A stretch of 64,000 nt of DNA from Streptomyces griseus (GCF_900460065.1 NZ_UAVD01000006.1:85026-149025), one strand, 5' to 3'. Counted from the stretch's first letter, positions 34,676-44,353 are shown. The notes: generated from the sequence alone by a model not told the origin. Numbers and translations are program-made.

Positions 34676-36808
34676 TCACCGTTCCGCGACCGTCCGCGGC
34701 GGGGTGGTGGCCGGCGGGGGAGCGGGGCCGATCTCGCACCAGACTGCCTTGCCCTCGCCCCTCGGCTCGATGCCCCAGCGCGTGGCCACCGCGTCGAGCA
34801 GGAGCAGTCCCCGGCCGGAGGTGGACGTCTCGCCCGGCGTACGCCGACGGGGCCAGGCGCTGGACCGGTCCTGGACCGAGAGCCTGATCCGGCGCACCGG
34901 TTCGGGCAGCACCTCCAGCGTCAGGACGGCCCCGCCCTCGGTGTGCAGGAGCACATTCACCAACAACTCGCCCGTGACGAGCTCGGCGTCGTCGGCGAAC
35001 TCGGCCATGTCCCAGTCGCCGAGGGCCTGGCGCACGATCGCGCGGGCGTCCGAGAGCCCTTCCGGGTCCGCCTGGTGAATGTACTGGTGCAGCCGTGGCG
35101 CGTGCGACGACCCCACATCGGGGCTTCGGCGCAGGACGAGGAGTGCCACGTCGTCCCCCGACCCCCACCGTTCCCACAGTCGTTCCGACAGGTGATCGGC
35201 CAGTGCCTCGGCGCCTGCGGGCCCGGAGCTCACCTCGTTGCGCAGTGCGTCGATCCCGGTGTCGAGGTCGGCCCCCGGCTCCTCCACCAACCCGTCCGTG
35301 TACAGCACGAAGGTCTCACCCGGCACCAGGTCCAGCCGGGTCTCCGGGTACTCCTCGTCCTGGAGGTCGGTGGAGGTGCCCAGCGGCAGCCCACCGCGCA
35401 CCTGCGGGCTGCCGACCCGCCCGTCGAGGTGTCGGATCAACGGGCCCAGGTGCCCGGCCCGCACCACCTGCACCGTTCCGGAGGCCAGGTCGACCTGGGC
35501 GTAGGCGCAGGTGGCGAAGCGGTCGGTGTCCAGCTCGGCGAGGAAGCGGGAGGCCCGTGCCAGCACGGTGGCCGGCGGGTGCCCCTCGGAGGCGTAGGCG
35601 CGCAGGGCGATGCGCAACTGACCCATGATCGCGGCCGCGTGGGTGTCGTGTCCCTGCACGTCCCCCACGACCAGTCCGTAACGGTTCTTGGGCAGGGTGA
35701 TCACGTCGTACCAGTCGCCACCGACCTGCCGGCCGCTCCACGCCGCGTGGTAGCGGACCGCGATCTCGCCGCCCGCGACGTCCTGGATCCGGGGCGGGAG
35801 CATCGCGGACTGGAGCTGGGTGGCGAACTCCCGTTCCTCGTCGAAGAGCATCGCGCGCTGCAGGGACTGGGCCACGATGGCGGCGAGGCCCAGACACAGG
35901 ATGCGCTCGTCCGCGTTGAAGACCGTTCGCTCGCGGTAGAAGAGGGCCAGACCGCCGAGCGACCGGGCCTGGGCCACCAGCGGAAGATAGGCCGCTGCCC
36001 GAAACCTCAGCGTCCCGAGGTGCGGTTCCAGTTCCGGGTAGCGACGGGCCAGCGCGGAGAGGGAGGTGATGAACCGGGGGCGTCCGCTGCGGATGGTGTC
36101 CGCGAGGGGGAGGTCGCGGTCGAGGTCACCGGATCCCAGTCCGTCGAGCACCTCGAGCGACTCGCCGCTCAGCGCGACGATGTTCAGCGCGGAATTCTCC
36201 ACCAGTCCCAGCGCGAGGCCGTCTGCGCCGAGCCGGGCCAGCCCGCCGGGTCCGGTGAGCGCCGCCGTCACGTCGTCGACGGTCACCGCACGGGACATGG
36301 CACTTGTTGTTCGTTCAACGATATTGGTCTGGCGCTGCCGCCGCTTTTCCAGATCGAGAACGAAGGCCGAATGGGTGACCTCCGCCGTAGCGTCCCGGAC
36401 GACCCCCACGATCCGGTGCGCCCTTCCGTTCTTCGATCGCAGAATGCGGGCCTGGACATGGGTCCACTGCGTGCTCCCGTCGTCCAACGGCACACGGAAG
36501 TGGACGCTGTACGAATTGCTGCCGCCGGTGATGGCCTCGTCGACCGTGACATCGAGACGGGCCCGCTCCGCCGGTTCCAGGTGCTCCAGCAGCGCACCCG
36601 GGCGCGCCTCGAACGTCGCGGGATCGACACCGAACACCATCAGTCCGGCTTCGTCGATGTCCAGGGTCCGGTTGTCCAGGTCCCAGTCGAAGCTGCCGGT
36701 CCTGTTCATGGCGAGACGCTCCGTCGGCCGGATCTCACCGTTGGTCTTCCGGTCGATCCGGCGGAGCGGAGAGGCCTCGGCGTCCTGCCGCCGTTCGTCG
36801 TCGGTCAT
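34676..36808 (-). CDS. PAS-GAF-SpoIIE phosphatase with C-terminal ATPase domain
   Basis: 710 residues. There is a PAS domain at about 30-130 (GSFDWDLDNRTLDIDEAGLMVFG), a GAF domain at about 165-320 (RFRAAAYLPLVAQARSLGGLALFYRE), and a SpoIIE PP2C domain at about 335-530. The metal-binding motifs VGGDWYDVITLP and GLVVGDVQGHDTHAAAIMGQLR, and later VLYTDGLVE, are present in the phosphatase. An anti-sigma-like HATPase follows at about 570-700 (ELVTGELLVNVLLHTEGGA; GRGLLLLDAVATRWG). Such proteins act on the partner-switching circuits that control alternative sigma factors in Streptomyces. CGGAG stands before ATG 36808. No anti-sigma or anti-anti-sigma gene is adjacent. Confidence 0.93.
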   Translation of the reverse strand: MTDDERRQDAEASPLRRIDRKTNGEIRPTERLAMNRTGSFDWDLDNRTLDIDEAGLMVFGVDPATFEARPGALLEHLEPAERARLDVTVDEAITGGSNSYSVHFRVPLDDGSTQWTHVQARILRSKNGRAHRIVGVVRDATAEVTHSAFVLDLEKRRQRQTNIVERTTSAMSRAVTVDDVTAALTGPGGLARLGADGLALGLVENSALNIVALSGESLEVLDGLGSGDLDRDLPLADTIRSGRPRFITSLSALARRYPELEPHLGTLRFRAAAYLPLVAQARSLGGLALFYRERTVFNADERILCLGLAAIVAQSLQRAMLFDEEREFATQLQSAMLPPRIQDVAGGEIAVRYHAAWSGRQVGGDWYDVITLPKNRYGLVVGDVQGHDTHAAAIMGQLRIALRAYASEGHPPATVLARASRFLAELDTDRFATCAYAQVDLASGTVQVVRAGHLGPLIRHLDGRVGSPQVRGGLPLGTSTDLQDEEYPETRLDLVPGETFVLYTDGLVEEPGADLDTGIDALRNEVSSGPAGAEALADHLSERLWERWGSGDDVALLVLRRSPDVGSSHAPRLHQYIHQADPEGLSDARAIVRQALGDWDMAEFADDAELVTGELLVNVLLHTEGGAVLTLEVLPEPVRRIRLSVQDRSSAWPRRRTPGETSTSGRGLLLLDAVATRWGIEPRGEGKAVWCEIGPAPPPATTPPRTVAER

Positions 36809-37043
36809 GCCAGCTCCGGAGGTCGTCCGGCGGGGCCGCACACCGGCGGACCCGTAGGACCCAATTGTCGAGCCGCATCCCAGGGCGTGCCACAGCGGCA
36901 CGCCCGCGACGCCTCGCACCCGCTCCCGTGCCCGCATACCCGCTGCCGACCGGACCCGGGGGGCGCGGGACGGCAGCCGAGGCCGGTCAGCGACCATGGA
37001 GGGCGTCCCACGTGTCCACGAGCTCAGCGAGCGGAGCGCACGC

Positions 37044-38147
37044 ATGAACGACGACCTGCCCGTCCTGCTGGAGAAGAGGGGCACATGCCTGCACCTCACA
37101 CTGAACCGCCCCCGGGCGCTCAACGCTCTCAGCCACACGATGGTGCGACTTCTCCACGAGGCCCTGTCCCACGCCGAGCGGGACGACTCGATCGCCTCGG
37201 TGCTGCTGTCCGGAGCCGGTGACCGGGGCCTGTGCGCCGGCGGCGACATCCGTGCCCTGCACGACGACGCACGGGCCTCGGGGCGGGCATCTCTGGAGTT
37301 CTGGCGTGACGAATACCACCTCAACGCTCGCATCGCCCGATTCCCCAAGCCGTACGTCGCACTGATGGACGGCATCGTGATGGGCGGAGGGGTCGGGGTG
37401 TCCGCGCACTCCGGTATCCGTGTCGTCACCGAGCGCTCACGCGTCGCCATGCCCGAGACCGCTATCGGCTTCGTGCCCGATGTCGGGGGTACCCGTCTGC
37501 TGGCCAAGGCCCCCGGCGAACTGGGCACTCATCTGGCGCTCACCGGCCGATCCGTCGGGGCGGCCGACGCCGTTCTCTGTGGTCTGGCCGATCTCCACGT
37601 CCCCGCTCACCTCCTGCCGGCCCTGGCCGAGGAGCTGGGGGATCCGACGGCCCGGGGGGCATCGGTGGCGGACGTCGTCCAGCGGTTCGCCACGGAGCCT
37701 CCGGCCGGCGAGCTCGTGTCGCAACGCGACTGGATCGACGGTTGCTACGCGGCGGACAGCGTGGAGGAGATCCTGCGCCGACTCCGTGCGAGCGGTGTTC
37801 CCGCGGCGGAGGCGGCCGCGGACGAACTCCTGAGCAAGTCGCCGCTCGCGCTGAAGGTGACGCTCGCCGCGGTCCGCCGGGCCGCCCGGCTCGACAGCCT
37901 GGAGGCCGTTCTCGACCAGGAGTTCCGTGTCTCCAGCCGGGCGTTCGAACACCCTGACTTCGTCGAAGGCGTGCGAGCCCGGATCATCGACAAGGACAAC
38001 GCCCCGCAGTGGAAGCCGGGCTCCCTCGCCGAAGTCGACGACCAGGAGGTCACCCGGTTCTTCGCGCCGCTCGGCCCCGGCGAACAGGAGCTCGGACTCG
38101 CTCCGGGACCCACGGACGACCTCATCGGCGGGGGACAGGGCGGCTAG
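37044..38147 (+). CDS. Enoyl-CoA hydratase/isomerase family, 3-hydroxyisobutyryl-CoA hydrolase-like
   Basis: 367 residues, ATG 37044 with GGAG seven bases upstream. Crotonase-fold motifs are LHLTLNRPRALNALSHTMV, the oxyanion hole segment GDRGLCAGGDIRALHDD, and DGIVMGGGVGVSAHSGIRVVTERSRVAMPETAIGFVPDVGG (in parts), which matches HIBYL-CoA hydrolases better than hydratases. Length also fits the hydrolase (~340-360) rather than ordinary crotonases (~260). It would act in valine breakdown. The last residues GGGQGG and the stop TAG fall on the edge of a small repeat element, so the native C-terminus may have been altered. Confidence 0.88.
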   Translation: MNDDLPVLLEKRGTCLHLTLNRPRALNALSHTMVRLLHEALSHAERDDSIASVLLSGAGDRGLCAGGDIRALHDDARASGRASLEFWRDEYHLNARIARFPKPYVALMDGIVMGGGVGVSAHSGIRVVTERSRVAMPETAIGFVPDVGGTRLLAKAPGELGTHLALTGRSVGAADAVLCGLADLHVPAHLLPALAEELGDPTARGASVADVVQRFATEPPAGELVSQRDWIDGCYAADSVEEILRRLRASGVPAAEAAADELLSKSPLALKVTLAAVRRAARLDSLEAVLDQEFRVSSRAFEHPDFVEGVRARIIDKDNAPQWKPGSLAEVDDQEVTRFFAPLGPGEQELGLAPGPTDDLIGGGQGG

Positions 38148-38320
38148 GGCGTGTTTCGAACGTCCCGCCGCTCGGCGACGCCTGACACGCACGCTCGCCG
38201 CGTTGTCGGAATCACCCCGCTCCATGCGGTATCGGGGCGACCCTCCGCCGTGCGATCGCACGCACCGGACGCCGCCGAGGCCGCTCTCCGGGCGGACGGT
38301 GCTCCTCTCGCAACACGCCC
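38147..38320. mobile_element. Small non-coding element with 9-base terminal inverted repeats (MITE-like)
   Basis: GGGCGTGTT at 38147-38155 and its exact complement AACACGCCC at 38312-38320 bound a 174-base stretch without an open frame. The interior (TTGTCGGAATCACCCC, GTATCGGGGCGACCCTCCGCC) resembles a repeat I recall scattered in Streptomyces genomes beside IS-type transposases. The first base of the element is the last base of the preceding gene's stop codon. No transposase is present, so it would need one encoded elsewhere. Confidence 0.6.
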
Positions 38321-38368
38321 CAGCCGGGACCGGCGGGTGCCGGCCCCGGCGCCCGCCCTCCGCCCCGT

Positions 38369-38596
38369 CTATCTGTCGCTGCCGGAAAAGCTCGGTTGAA
38401 TGGCCCGTACGAGAGCGAACAGCCGGTCCTCGTTCCCCGTCAGTCCCGCGCTGCGCAGGGCACGGTCCGCCTCCCGCATCGGAGAGGTCAGCAGCGGCAG
38501 GTAGACCGGCGCGTCTTCGGGGTCCGCGAGCACTGCCCGAGTGGCTTCCAGCAGCCGGACGTACGCCTGCGCCGCGGCGAGCTCGTCGCTGTCCAT
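38369..38596 (-). CDS. 75-residue hypothetical protein
   Basis: A mostly helical, acidic peptide (DSDELAAAQAYVRLLEATRAVLADPEDAP and EADRALRSAGLTGNEDRLFALVRAIQ). An excellent ribosome site, GAGGAGGAG, supports the start. It has no membrane helix and no known family that I recognise. It is downstream of another leftward hypothetical gene (66 bases apart), possibly in one operon. Confidence 0.65.
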   Translation of the reverse strand: MDSDELAAAQAYVRLLEATRAVLADPEDAPVYLPLLTSPMREADRALRSAGLTGNEDRLFALVRAIQPSFSGSDR

Positions 38597-38661
38597 CTCA
38601 GCATCTCCTCCTCAGAGCTGTCTGACCGTCAAGCATCCCCCACAGGTCTGACAACGCCGCC

Positions 38662-39159
38662 TCAAGACGGGCGGCCGTGCCCGCCGGACAACTCGCTCGG
38701 CGGTTCCACCTCCAGGTAACGCCGTCTTCGGGGGCCGCGGTAGAGCAGGACCGTCCAGCCCAGGTCCCGCAAGGCCGAGGCGCAGCCGGCCAGAGCCTCC
38801 TCCTCGCCATGAGCGGCACCGCTGCCGGGCGGTCCGATCCACTCGACCCGCACCGAACCCGGTGATTCCCCGCTGCTCACCCGGTATCCGGCCGACACGC
38901 GGCGTCCCGACGCGTCGACGGCCGACGGCGTTGCCCCCGACCTCTCCAGAGCCAAAGCGATCGCCCTGATCGGGCGATTCCGTTCCCACGGAGCCGGCAC
39001 GGCCACGGGGTCGGGGTGCCCGGAGCCGGTGAGCCGACGGATCTGCAGCAGCCCCTCGAACGCGGTCCGCACGGTGGCCGCCCTGGTCGCCGCGGGTTCG
39101 GAGGGCGGTGGGCCCTCGCCGGTCGCGGGCTCGAATCCGTTGCTCTCCTCGGTGCCCAT
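38662..39159 (-). CDS. Hypothetical protein, 165 residues
   Basis: The start ATG has GGCGAGGGGGG upstream. The N-terminal 30 residues are low complexity. The folded part includes IRAIALALERSGATPSAVDASGRRVSAGYRVSS, SVRVEWIGPPG and ALRDLGWTVLLYRGPRRRRYLEVEPP, an alternating strand/helix pattern suggesting a small alpha/beta domain. No catalytic motif or export signal. Function unknown. Confidence 0.65.
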   Translation of the reverse strand: MGTEESNGFEPATGEGPPPSEPAATRAATVRTAFEGLLQIRRLTGSGHPDPVAVPAPWERNRPIRAIALALERSGATPSAVDASGRRVSAGYRVSSGESPGSVRVEWIGPPGSGAAHGEEEALAGCASALRDLGWTVLLYRGPRRRRYLEVEPPSELSGGHGRPS

Positions 39160-39364
39160 GTGTCCCCCCTCGCCATCACCACGGTGCCCAGTCTGCCCCG
39201 GCGGCGCCGGCGGGGATGCGTAACCGTCGACGGATGCGGTGGTGGACGGTGCTCAACGGAACCGGCGGGGCCGACGGGAGTTCTGCCTCTCGGCTCCTCG
39301 GTAGAATCGTGTGCTCCGCATCCGTACTCTCCGCAGCACCCATTGACGCGAGGACCCGCCGCCC

Positions 39365-40207
39365 GTGCCCGACAACGAACCGAGGACCATGCCCGACAAC
39401 GGACGGGGGGCGCTGCGGGCGGACTGCGCGAACTGTTTCGCCCTGTGCTGCGTCGCCCTCACGCTGACGGCCTCCACGGACTTTGCCATCGACAAGGACG
39501 CCGGGCGGCCCTGCCCCAACCTTCGGGACGACTTCCGTTGTGGCATCCACACCCGGCTGCGTCCGAAGGGCTTCTCCGGCTGCACCGTGTACGACTGCTT
39601 CGGCGCCGGTCAACAGGTCTCCCAGGTGACCTACGGTGGCCGGGACTGGCGTTCGTCTCCGGACATCGCCGCGCAGATGTTCCAGGTCTTCCCGGTCATG
39701 CGCCAGCTCCACGAACTGCTGTGGTATCTCACCGAGGCCCTCACCCTGCCGGACGCCCGTCCCCTCCACGACGAGATCCGCCGGGCACTCGACGAGACGG
39801 AACGACACACCGGGCGCCCGGCCGTCGACTTCTCGGACTTGGACATCGCCGGTCACCGGGACCGGGTCGCCGGGCTGCTCCTGCGCACCAGCGAACGCGT
39901 CCGGGCCGCCGCGCCCCGCCGCAAGAGGCGCAACCACCGCGGTGCCGACCTCATCGGGGCCCGTCTGCGGGGAGCCGACCTGCGTGCGGCGGACCTCCGT
40001 GGGGCCTATCTGATCGCCGCCGATCTCACCGGCGCCGACCTCCGCCTGGCCGACCTCATCGGTGCGGACTTCCGTGATGCAGACCTCTCGGACGCCGACC
40101 TCACGGGAAGCCTGTTCCTCACCCAGGCGCAACTCAACGCCGCCAAGGGCAACGGGAAGACGGCACTGCCCGCCTCCCTGAGCCGCCCTCCGCACTGGGC
40201 AACCTGA
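39365..40207 (+). CDS. Pentapeptide-repeat protein with Cys-rich N-terminus
   Basis: 280 residues from GTG 39365 (an ATG at 39389 is a possible later start). The N-terminal part has clustered cysteines (CANCFALCC at 21-29, then CPNL, CGIH, GCTVYDCF), which could bind a metal. The C-terminal part has about nine pentapeptide repeats of the A(D/N)LxG type (ADLIGARLRGADLRAADLRG and onward, residues ~195-245), which form a right-handed quadrilateral helix. Such proteins sometimes mimic DNA or mediate protein contacts. No partner gene is adjacent. Confidence 0.88.
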   Translation: MPDNEPRTMPDNGRGALRADCANCFALCCVALTLTASTDFAIDKDAGRPCPNLRDDFRCGIHTRLRPKGFSGCTVYDCFGAGQQVSQVTYGGRDWRSSPDIAAQMFQVFPVMRQLHELLWYLTEALTLPDARPLHDEIRRALDETERHTGRPAVDFSDLDIAGHRDRVAGLLLRTSERVRAAAPRRKRRNHRGADLIGARLRGADLRAADLRGAYLIAADLTGADLRLADLIGADFRDADLSDADLTGSLFLTQAQLNAAKGNGKTALPASLSRPPHWAT

Positions 40208-40247
40208 CCTCGTCGCTCGTCCACTGCATCCGCCGGATAGAGAGCCC

Positions 40248-40766
40248 TCAGCTTCCGGTGCCGCGGGCGTCCGCCTCCAGGGCTGCCTTGAGACGCTTCA
40301 GCGTCGTACGGATGTTGCCGCCCTGGAACTGCGCGAAGGTCTTCCCGCCCGTAGCGACGCGGTCGAACGCGTTGGCGAGGAAGTCAGGCCAGCGACGCCG
40401 GTCGTCGGTCCACGTCTCGGTGACCCGGGTCGCCCCGTCCACTGCCTCGAAACGGTAGTCCCACGTGGCGATGGGCCCCGGGAGCAGTGGGCGCCGCAGG
40501 CCGATCGCGTGCACCCGAAAGGCGAAGCGCTCGCCGGGGTCGGCCGCCGTCACCGTGCACCGTGTCGTCCAGCGCGCCGCACCGCGCTTGTTGCGGCCCT
40601 CGAAGACCATGCCGACGTATGCAGCACGTTGTTCGCCGCGGACGGTCGCGCCACGGTTCTCCGGGCTCCAACGACCCATCGCCGTGGGATCGCTGAGCTG
40701 TTCATAGACCTGCGCCGGGCTGGCGTCGATGACGATGCTGTCCGCTACGGACATGGTGCGGGGCAC
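40248..40766 (-). CDS. SRPBCC-family protein (polyketide cyclase/dehydrase-like)
   Basis: 172 residues when started at GTG 40766, which is eight bases after AAGGAG; an ATG at 40754 is the alternative. START/SRPBCC features are ADSIVIDASPAQVYEQLSDPTAMGRWSPENRG at the start, GMVFEGRNKRGAARWTTRCTVTAADPGERFAFRV in parts in the middle, and TRVTETWTDDRRRWPDF. These proteins bind hydrophobic ligands; enzymatic activity is uncertain. A 12-base palindrome about 90 bases upstream may be an operator. Confidence 0.9.
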   Translation of the reverse strand: MPRTMSVADSIVIDASPAQVYEQLSDPTAMGRWSPENRGATVRGEQRAAYVGMVFEGRNKRGAARWTTRCTVTAADPGERFAFRVHAIGLRRPLLPGPIATWDYRFEAVDGATRVTETWTDDRRRWPDFLANAFDRVATGGKTFAQFQGGNIRTTLKRLKAALEADARGTGS

Positions 40767-40851
40767 GGGTGAGACTCCTTGTCCACGGCCGTTGACGGGC
40801 CACACCCGGGTGCCGCACCGGCCGTGGGCCGACATCCCGGAGCCCATACCT

Positions 40852-40863
40852 TACTCATGAGTA
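40852..40863. promoter_or_regulatory. Perfect palindrome TACTCATGAGTA upstream of the SRPBCC gene
   Basis: A 12-base perfect palindrome in an AT-richer patch, 86 bases before the gene start, typical of a dimeric repressor site. No regulator gene is adjacent. Confidence 0.45.
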
Positions 40864-40886
40864 GATTCGGTGAGGTGAGGGAGCAG

Positions 40887-40917
40887 CCCAGGGGCTGTGC
40901 CACGCACAGCCCCTGGG
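40887..40917 (-). terminator. Terminator of the Asp23-AmaP operon
   Basis: Fourteen perfect pairs (40887-40900 with 40904-40917) with a three-base loop, 50 bases past the AmaP stop codon. Confidence 0.88.
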
Positions 40918-40966
40918 CGACGGCCGGACCACCGTGGCGCGACCCGGCGCCCGGAGCAGCGGCCTT

Positions 40967-41557
40967 TCAACGCGTCCGCCGCTCCCGCCGGTTCACGATC
41001 CGGACCCGGATGTCGGCCGAGAGGCTCCGCACGCCGACACTGTCGCGGGCGTCCGCGATGACCGCGGCCACGGACCGCACGACCTGTGCCGGCCGGGACC
41101 CGGGCTCCACGACCACCGCCACCACCGCCCGCGGCGGCCGGCCCACGATACGGACACGGGCACGCGCCACGTCGTCGTACGCCGCTATCTGAGTCGTCAT
41201 CGCCCGCTCCCAGGCACGCCTGCGCAGGACCGGTCCGCTGCGCGGAAGGACCGACCAACGGGCTCTGCCCGGCCGTGCCTGATGGGCCAACCACCACAGC
41301 AACAGCACCAGAGCGAGAGCGAGTCCGGTGATCAGGGCAGGGCTCCACCACCCCTTCTCCCGGAGCCGTGCTGTCAGGTCGCGGTCCAGCAACACCCCGT
41401 CCGGCGCGGGCGTCGGCCACCACTGCGGGACGCGGTCCACCATCGGGACCCACGCCGAACCGTCGCCCAGGGCCAACCAGCCACCGCAGACCAGGAGCAG
41501 CAGTCCGACGGCACCGAGCAGCGACCGGTTGACCCTGCCACGCCCTGTCACCGACAT
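40967..41557 (-). CDS. AmaP-like alkaline shock membrane anchor protein
   Basis: 196 residues. Two membrane helices (SLLGAVGLLLLVCGGWLAL; ALITGLALALVLLLWWLAH) separated by an external loop precede a C-terminal cytoplasmic domain with VRIVGRPPRAVVAVVVEPG and VRSLSADIRVRIV. This is the arrangement of AmaP, which tethers Asp23 to the membrane in Gram-positive bacteria. It is the last gene of the leftward operon and starts four bases after the DUF6286 gene. The start ATG 41557 avoids the long Arg/Leu-rich artefact caused by the upstream repeat. Confidence 0.85.
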   Translation of the reverse strand: MSVTGRGRVNRSLLGAVGLLLLVCGGWLALGDGSAWVPMVDRVPQWWPTPAPDGVLLDRDLTARLREKGWWSPALITGLALALVLLLWWLAHQARPGRARWSVLPRSGPVLRRRAWERAMTTQIAAYDDVARARVRIVGRPPRAVVAVVVEPGSRPAQVVRSVAAVIADARDSVGVRSLSADIRVRIVNRRERRTR

Positions 41558-41561
41558 CCCT

Positions 41562-42616
<1,055 letters not shown>

Positions 42617-42620
<4 letters not shown>

Positions 42621-42844
42621 GGCCGCCGCCCCGCCACCGTGTCCAGGAACTCGCGCAGACTGGTGCCCCGGTCCACCAGGTGCCCGGCGAACCAGCCCAC
42701 CGCGCCCAGCGACGCGACCATGAGGAAGGCACCGAACCCGCCGAACCAGGCCGCGAATCCCAACGCCATGCCCGCCGCCGTCCCGTAGGCACCCCAGCCC
42801 GGGCGACCGTCCGCCCCGCCGGACGCGTCCACCTCCCGCGTCAC
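42617..42844 (-). CDS. 75-residue membrane protein of the Asp23 operon
   Basis: Two membrane segments with Gly-rich faces (GTAAGMALGFAAWFGGFGAFLMVASLGAVGWFAGHLVD in parts) and short soluble ends. This resembles the DUF2273-type small membrane partner found beside Asp23 in many Gram-positive operons. It overlaps the next gene by ATGA and follows Asp23 by four bases, so all four genes should be co-translated. Confidence 0.75.
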
Positions 42845-42848
42845 GCCG

Positions 42849-43373
42849 TCACGCCACGCGAGTCTCGGACGAGGCGACCTCGTCGTCGTCCTCGGGCAGA
42901 TGCACGTCGTTGACCGTCACATTGACTTCGACCACCTCAAGTCCCGTGGTGCGCTCCACCGCCGCGATGACGTTCTCCCGGACGTCGTGCGCCACATCGG
43001 TGATCGCGACGCCGTATTCGACGACGAGGTCCACATCGATGGCGGTCTGGCGCTCGCCCACCTCGACCTTGACGCCCCGCCCGACGTTCGGCCGGCCGCC
43101 CGGCACCCGGTCGCGAACCGCGCCGAGGGTGCGGGAGAGCCCGCCGCCCATGTCGTGGACGCCGGGGATCTCGCGGGCCGCCATGCCCGCGATCTTCACG
43201 ACGACGGTGTCCGCGATGGAGGTGCGGCCCCGCGTCGCCGCCGGCTCGGCCGCCCCGGTGGCCCCGCTGCCGACCGTGGTGGTCCCGCTCGCGGAGCCGC
43301 TCTGCTTTGTCGTGCCCGTCCGCGAAGCCGTTCCCGCGGAGGGAACGGTCGCTGCCGGCTGAATGGTGGTCAT
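42849..43373 (-). CDS. Asp23/Gls24-family envelope stress protein
   Basis: 174 residues. A Thr/Ser/Gly-rich N-terminus (1-50) precedes the Asp23 domain: TSIADTVVVKIAGMAAREIPGVHDMGGGLSR, GVKVEVGERQTAIDVDLVVEYGVAITDVAHDVRENVIAAVERTTGLEVVEVNVTVNDVHL in parts. In staphylococci Asp23 is an abundant membrane-associated protein anchored by AmaP and linked to cell-wall stress. AGGAG precedes ATG 43373. The promoter 25-53 bases upstream matches the one in front of the divergent sigma-factor gene. Confidence 0.95.
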   Translation of the reverse strand: MTTIQPAATVPSAGTASRTGTTKQSGSASGTTTVGSGATGAAEPAATRGRTSIADTVVVKIAGMAAREIPGVHDMGGGLSRTLGAVRDRVPGGRPNVGRGVKVEVGERQTAIDVDLVVEYGVAITDVAHDVRENVIAAVERTTGLEVVEVNVTVNDVHLPEDDDEVASSETRVA

Positions 43374-43397
43374 GGAAACTCCTCGCGTCTCGCTCGG

Positions 43398-43426
43398 CTC
43401 GTTCTGCCTGACATTTCGTTGGACAC
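43398..43426 (-). promoter_or_regulatory. ECF-like promoter of the Asp23 operon
   Basis: Minus strand GTGTCCAAC (43426-43418), 16 bases, CGAG (43401-43398). AAC in the -35 and a short C/G-rich -10 about 16 bases on are typical of extracytoplasmic-function sigma factors. The start of transcription would lie ~18 bases before the Asp23 start codon. Confidence 0.55.
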
Positions 43427-43640
43427 GCAGTGCGCCGATTCGTCACGCGGGTTCGCGGACTTTTTCGGAAGCAGACCGACCGGCGGGCGGCAGCCCGGCC
43501 GGTAGCGGGCAGACGGGTGGCGGACCGACGGATGGAAGTGAGGTGGATGGAGGCGAGGCGGATGCAGAGGATGCGGGTCGAGGCTCACACCGTGCGGTGC
43601 GGACAAATCTGCGTGAGTGCGTGACGTTCGGCCTCGCGCT

Positions 43641-43668
43641 GTGTCCAACGACGAGAAGCGGTCACGAG
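43641..43668 (+). promoter_or_regulatory. ECF-like promoter of the sigma-factor operon
   Basis: GTGTCCAAC (43641-43649), 15 bases, CGAG (43665-43668), with eleven identical bases (GTGTCCAACGA) to the Asp23 promoter on the other strand. This suggests autoregulation and control of both operons by the encoded sigma factor. Confidence 0.55.
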
Positions 43669-43765
43669 GAACGCGGAGAGACACGTGCAGGGTCGCGTGC
43701 CGGACGCGTACAGGAGCGGGAGCGGGAGCAGGCGTCGTGGAAATGAGCGGGGAAGGAGTTGGTCC

Positions 43766-44353
43766 GTGCCCGGTGACGGGAATCAGCTGACGGAGCGTGC
43801 GCCGGACGCCGCGCCGTCCGACGAGGCACTCCTGGTCGTGAGGGCAGGGGAAGGGGACGAGGAGGCCTTCGAGGTGCTCGTGCGCAGACACGGCCCAGGA
43901 ATATTGCAGATGGCGACGCGGCTTCTCGGCGACCGGGCGGACGCGGAGGACGCCGTACAGGACGCCTTCGTGAGCGCTTGGCGAAAACTTCCCGAGTTCC
44001 GCCGGGACGCTTCGTTCCACACGTGGCTCTACCGAATCGTCACCAACCGCTGCCTCAACCGGCTCAGAGCCCGCAGACCCGCGGCGGACCTCGACTCGGT
44101 GCCCGAGCAGGCCGCCCCTGAGCATCAGGCGTCACCCGCCCGTGCGGTGGAGTCGCGGGCTGCCGTCGACGCGCTGGCCGAAGCGATGGCGAAGCTCTCG
44201 CCCGAACAGCGCGTGTGCTGGGTGCTGCGCGAGATGCAGGGACTGTCGTACGAGAGCATCGCGGGAACGGTCGGAATCAGTCTGCAGGCGGTGCGCGGCC
44301 GGGTCTTCCGGGCCCGCCGCTCCTTGACGGAGGAGATGAGCGCATGGCGATGA
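43766..44353 (+). CDS. ECF-type RNA polymerase sigma factor
   Basis: 195 residues from GTG 43766 with AAGGAG seven bases upstream. Region 2 is EEAFEVLVRRHGPGILQMATRLLGDRADAEDAVQDAFVSAWRKLPEFRRDASFHTWLYRIVTNRCLNRLRAR in parts (residues ~32-103). Region 4 is VDALAEAMAKLSPEQRVCWVLREMQGLSYESIAGTVGISLQAVRGRVFRARRSL in parts (~137-190). No region 3. The next gene overlaps its end and encodes a zinc anti-sigma-like protein, the standard arrangement for sigma and anti-sigma pairs. Its likely targets are the two promoters in the divergent region. Confidence 0.93.
   Translation: MPGDGNQLTERAPDAAPSDEALLVVRAGEGDEEAFEVLVRRHGPGILQMATRLLGDRADAEDAVQDAFVSAWRKLPEFRRDASFHTWLYRIVTNRCLNRLRARRPAADLDSVPEQAAPEHQASPARAVESRAAVDALAEAMAKLSPEQRVCWVLREMQGLSYESIAGTVGISLQAVRGRVFRARRSLTEEMSAWR

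Larger units (their letters stand above)
43374..43765. other. 392-base divergent intergenic region between Asp23 and sigma-factor operons
   Basis: It holds the two matching ECF-like promoters (one on each strand, 215 bases apart). Between them, at about 43515-43590, is a degenerate GGATG(G/C)AG-rich stretch of purine-rich short repeats. The leader of the sigma-factor gene is ~90 bases. No gene is supported. Confidence 0.6.

Noticed and set aside
44215..44343. Longer upstream start for the zinc-motif/Gls24 gene inside the sigma gene
   Set aside because: The added residues are out-of-frame reading of sigma region 4; ATG 44344 has a GGAGGA ribosome site.
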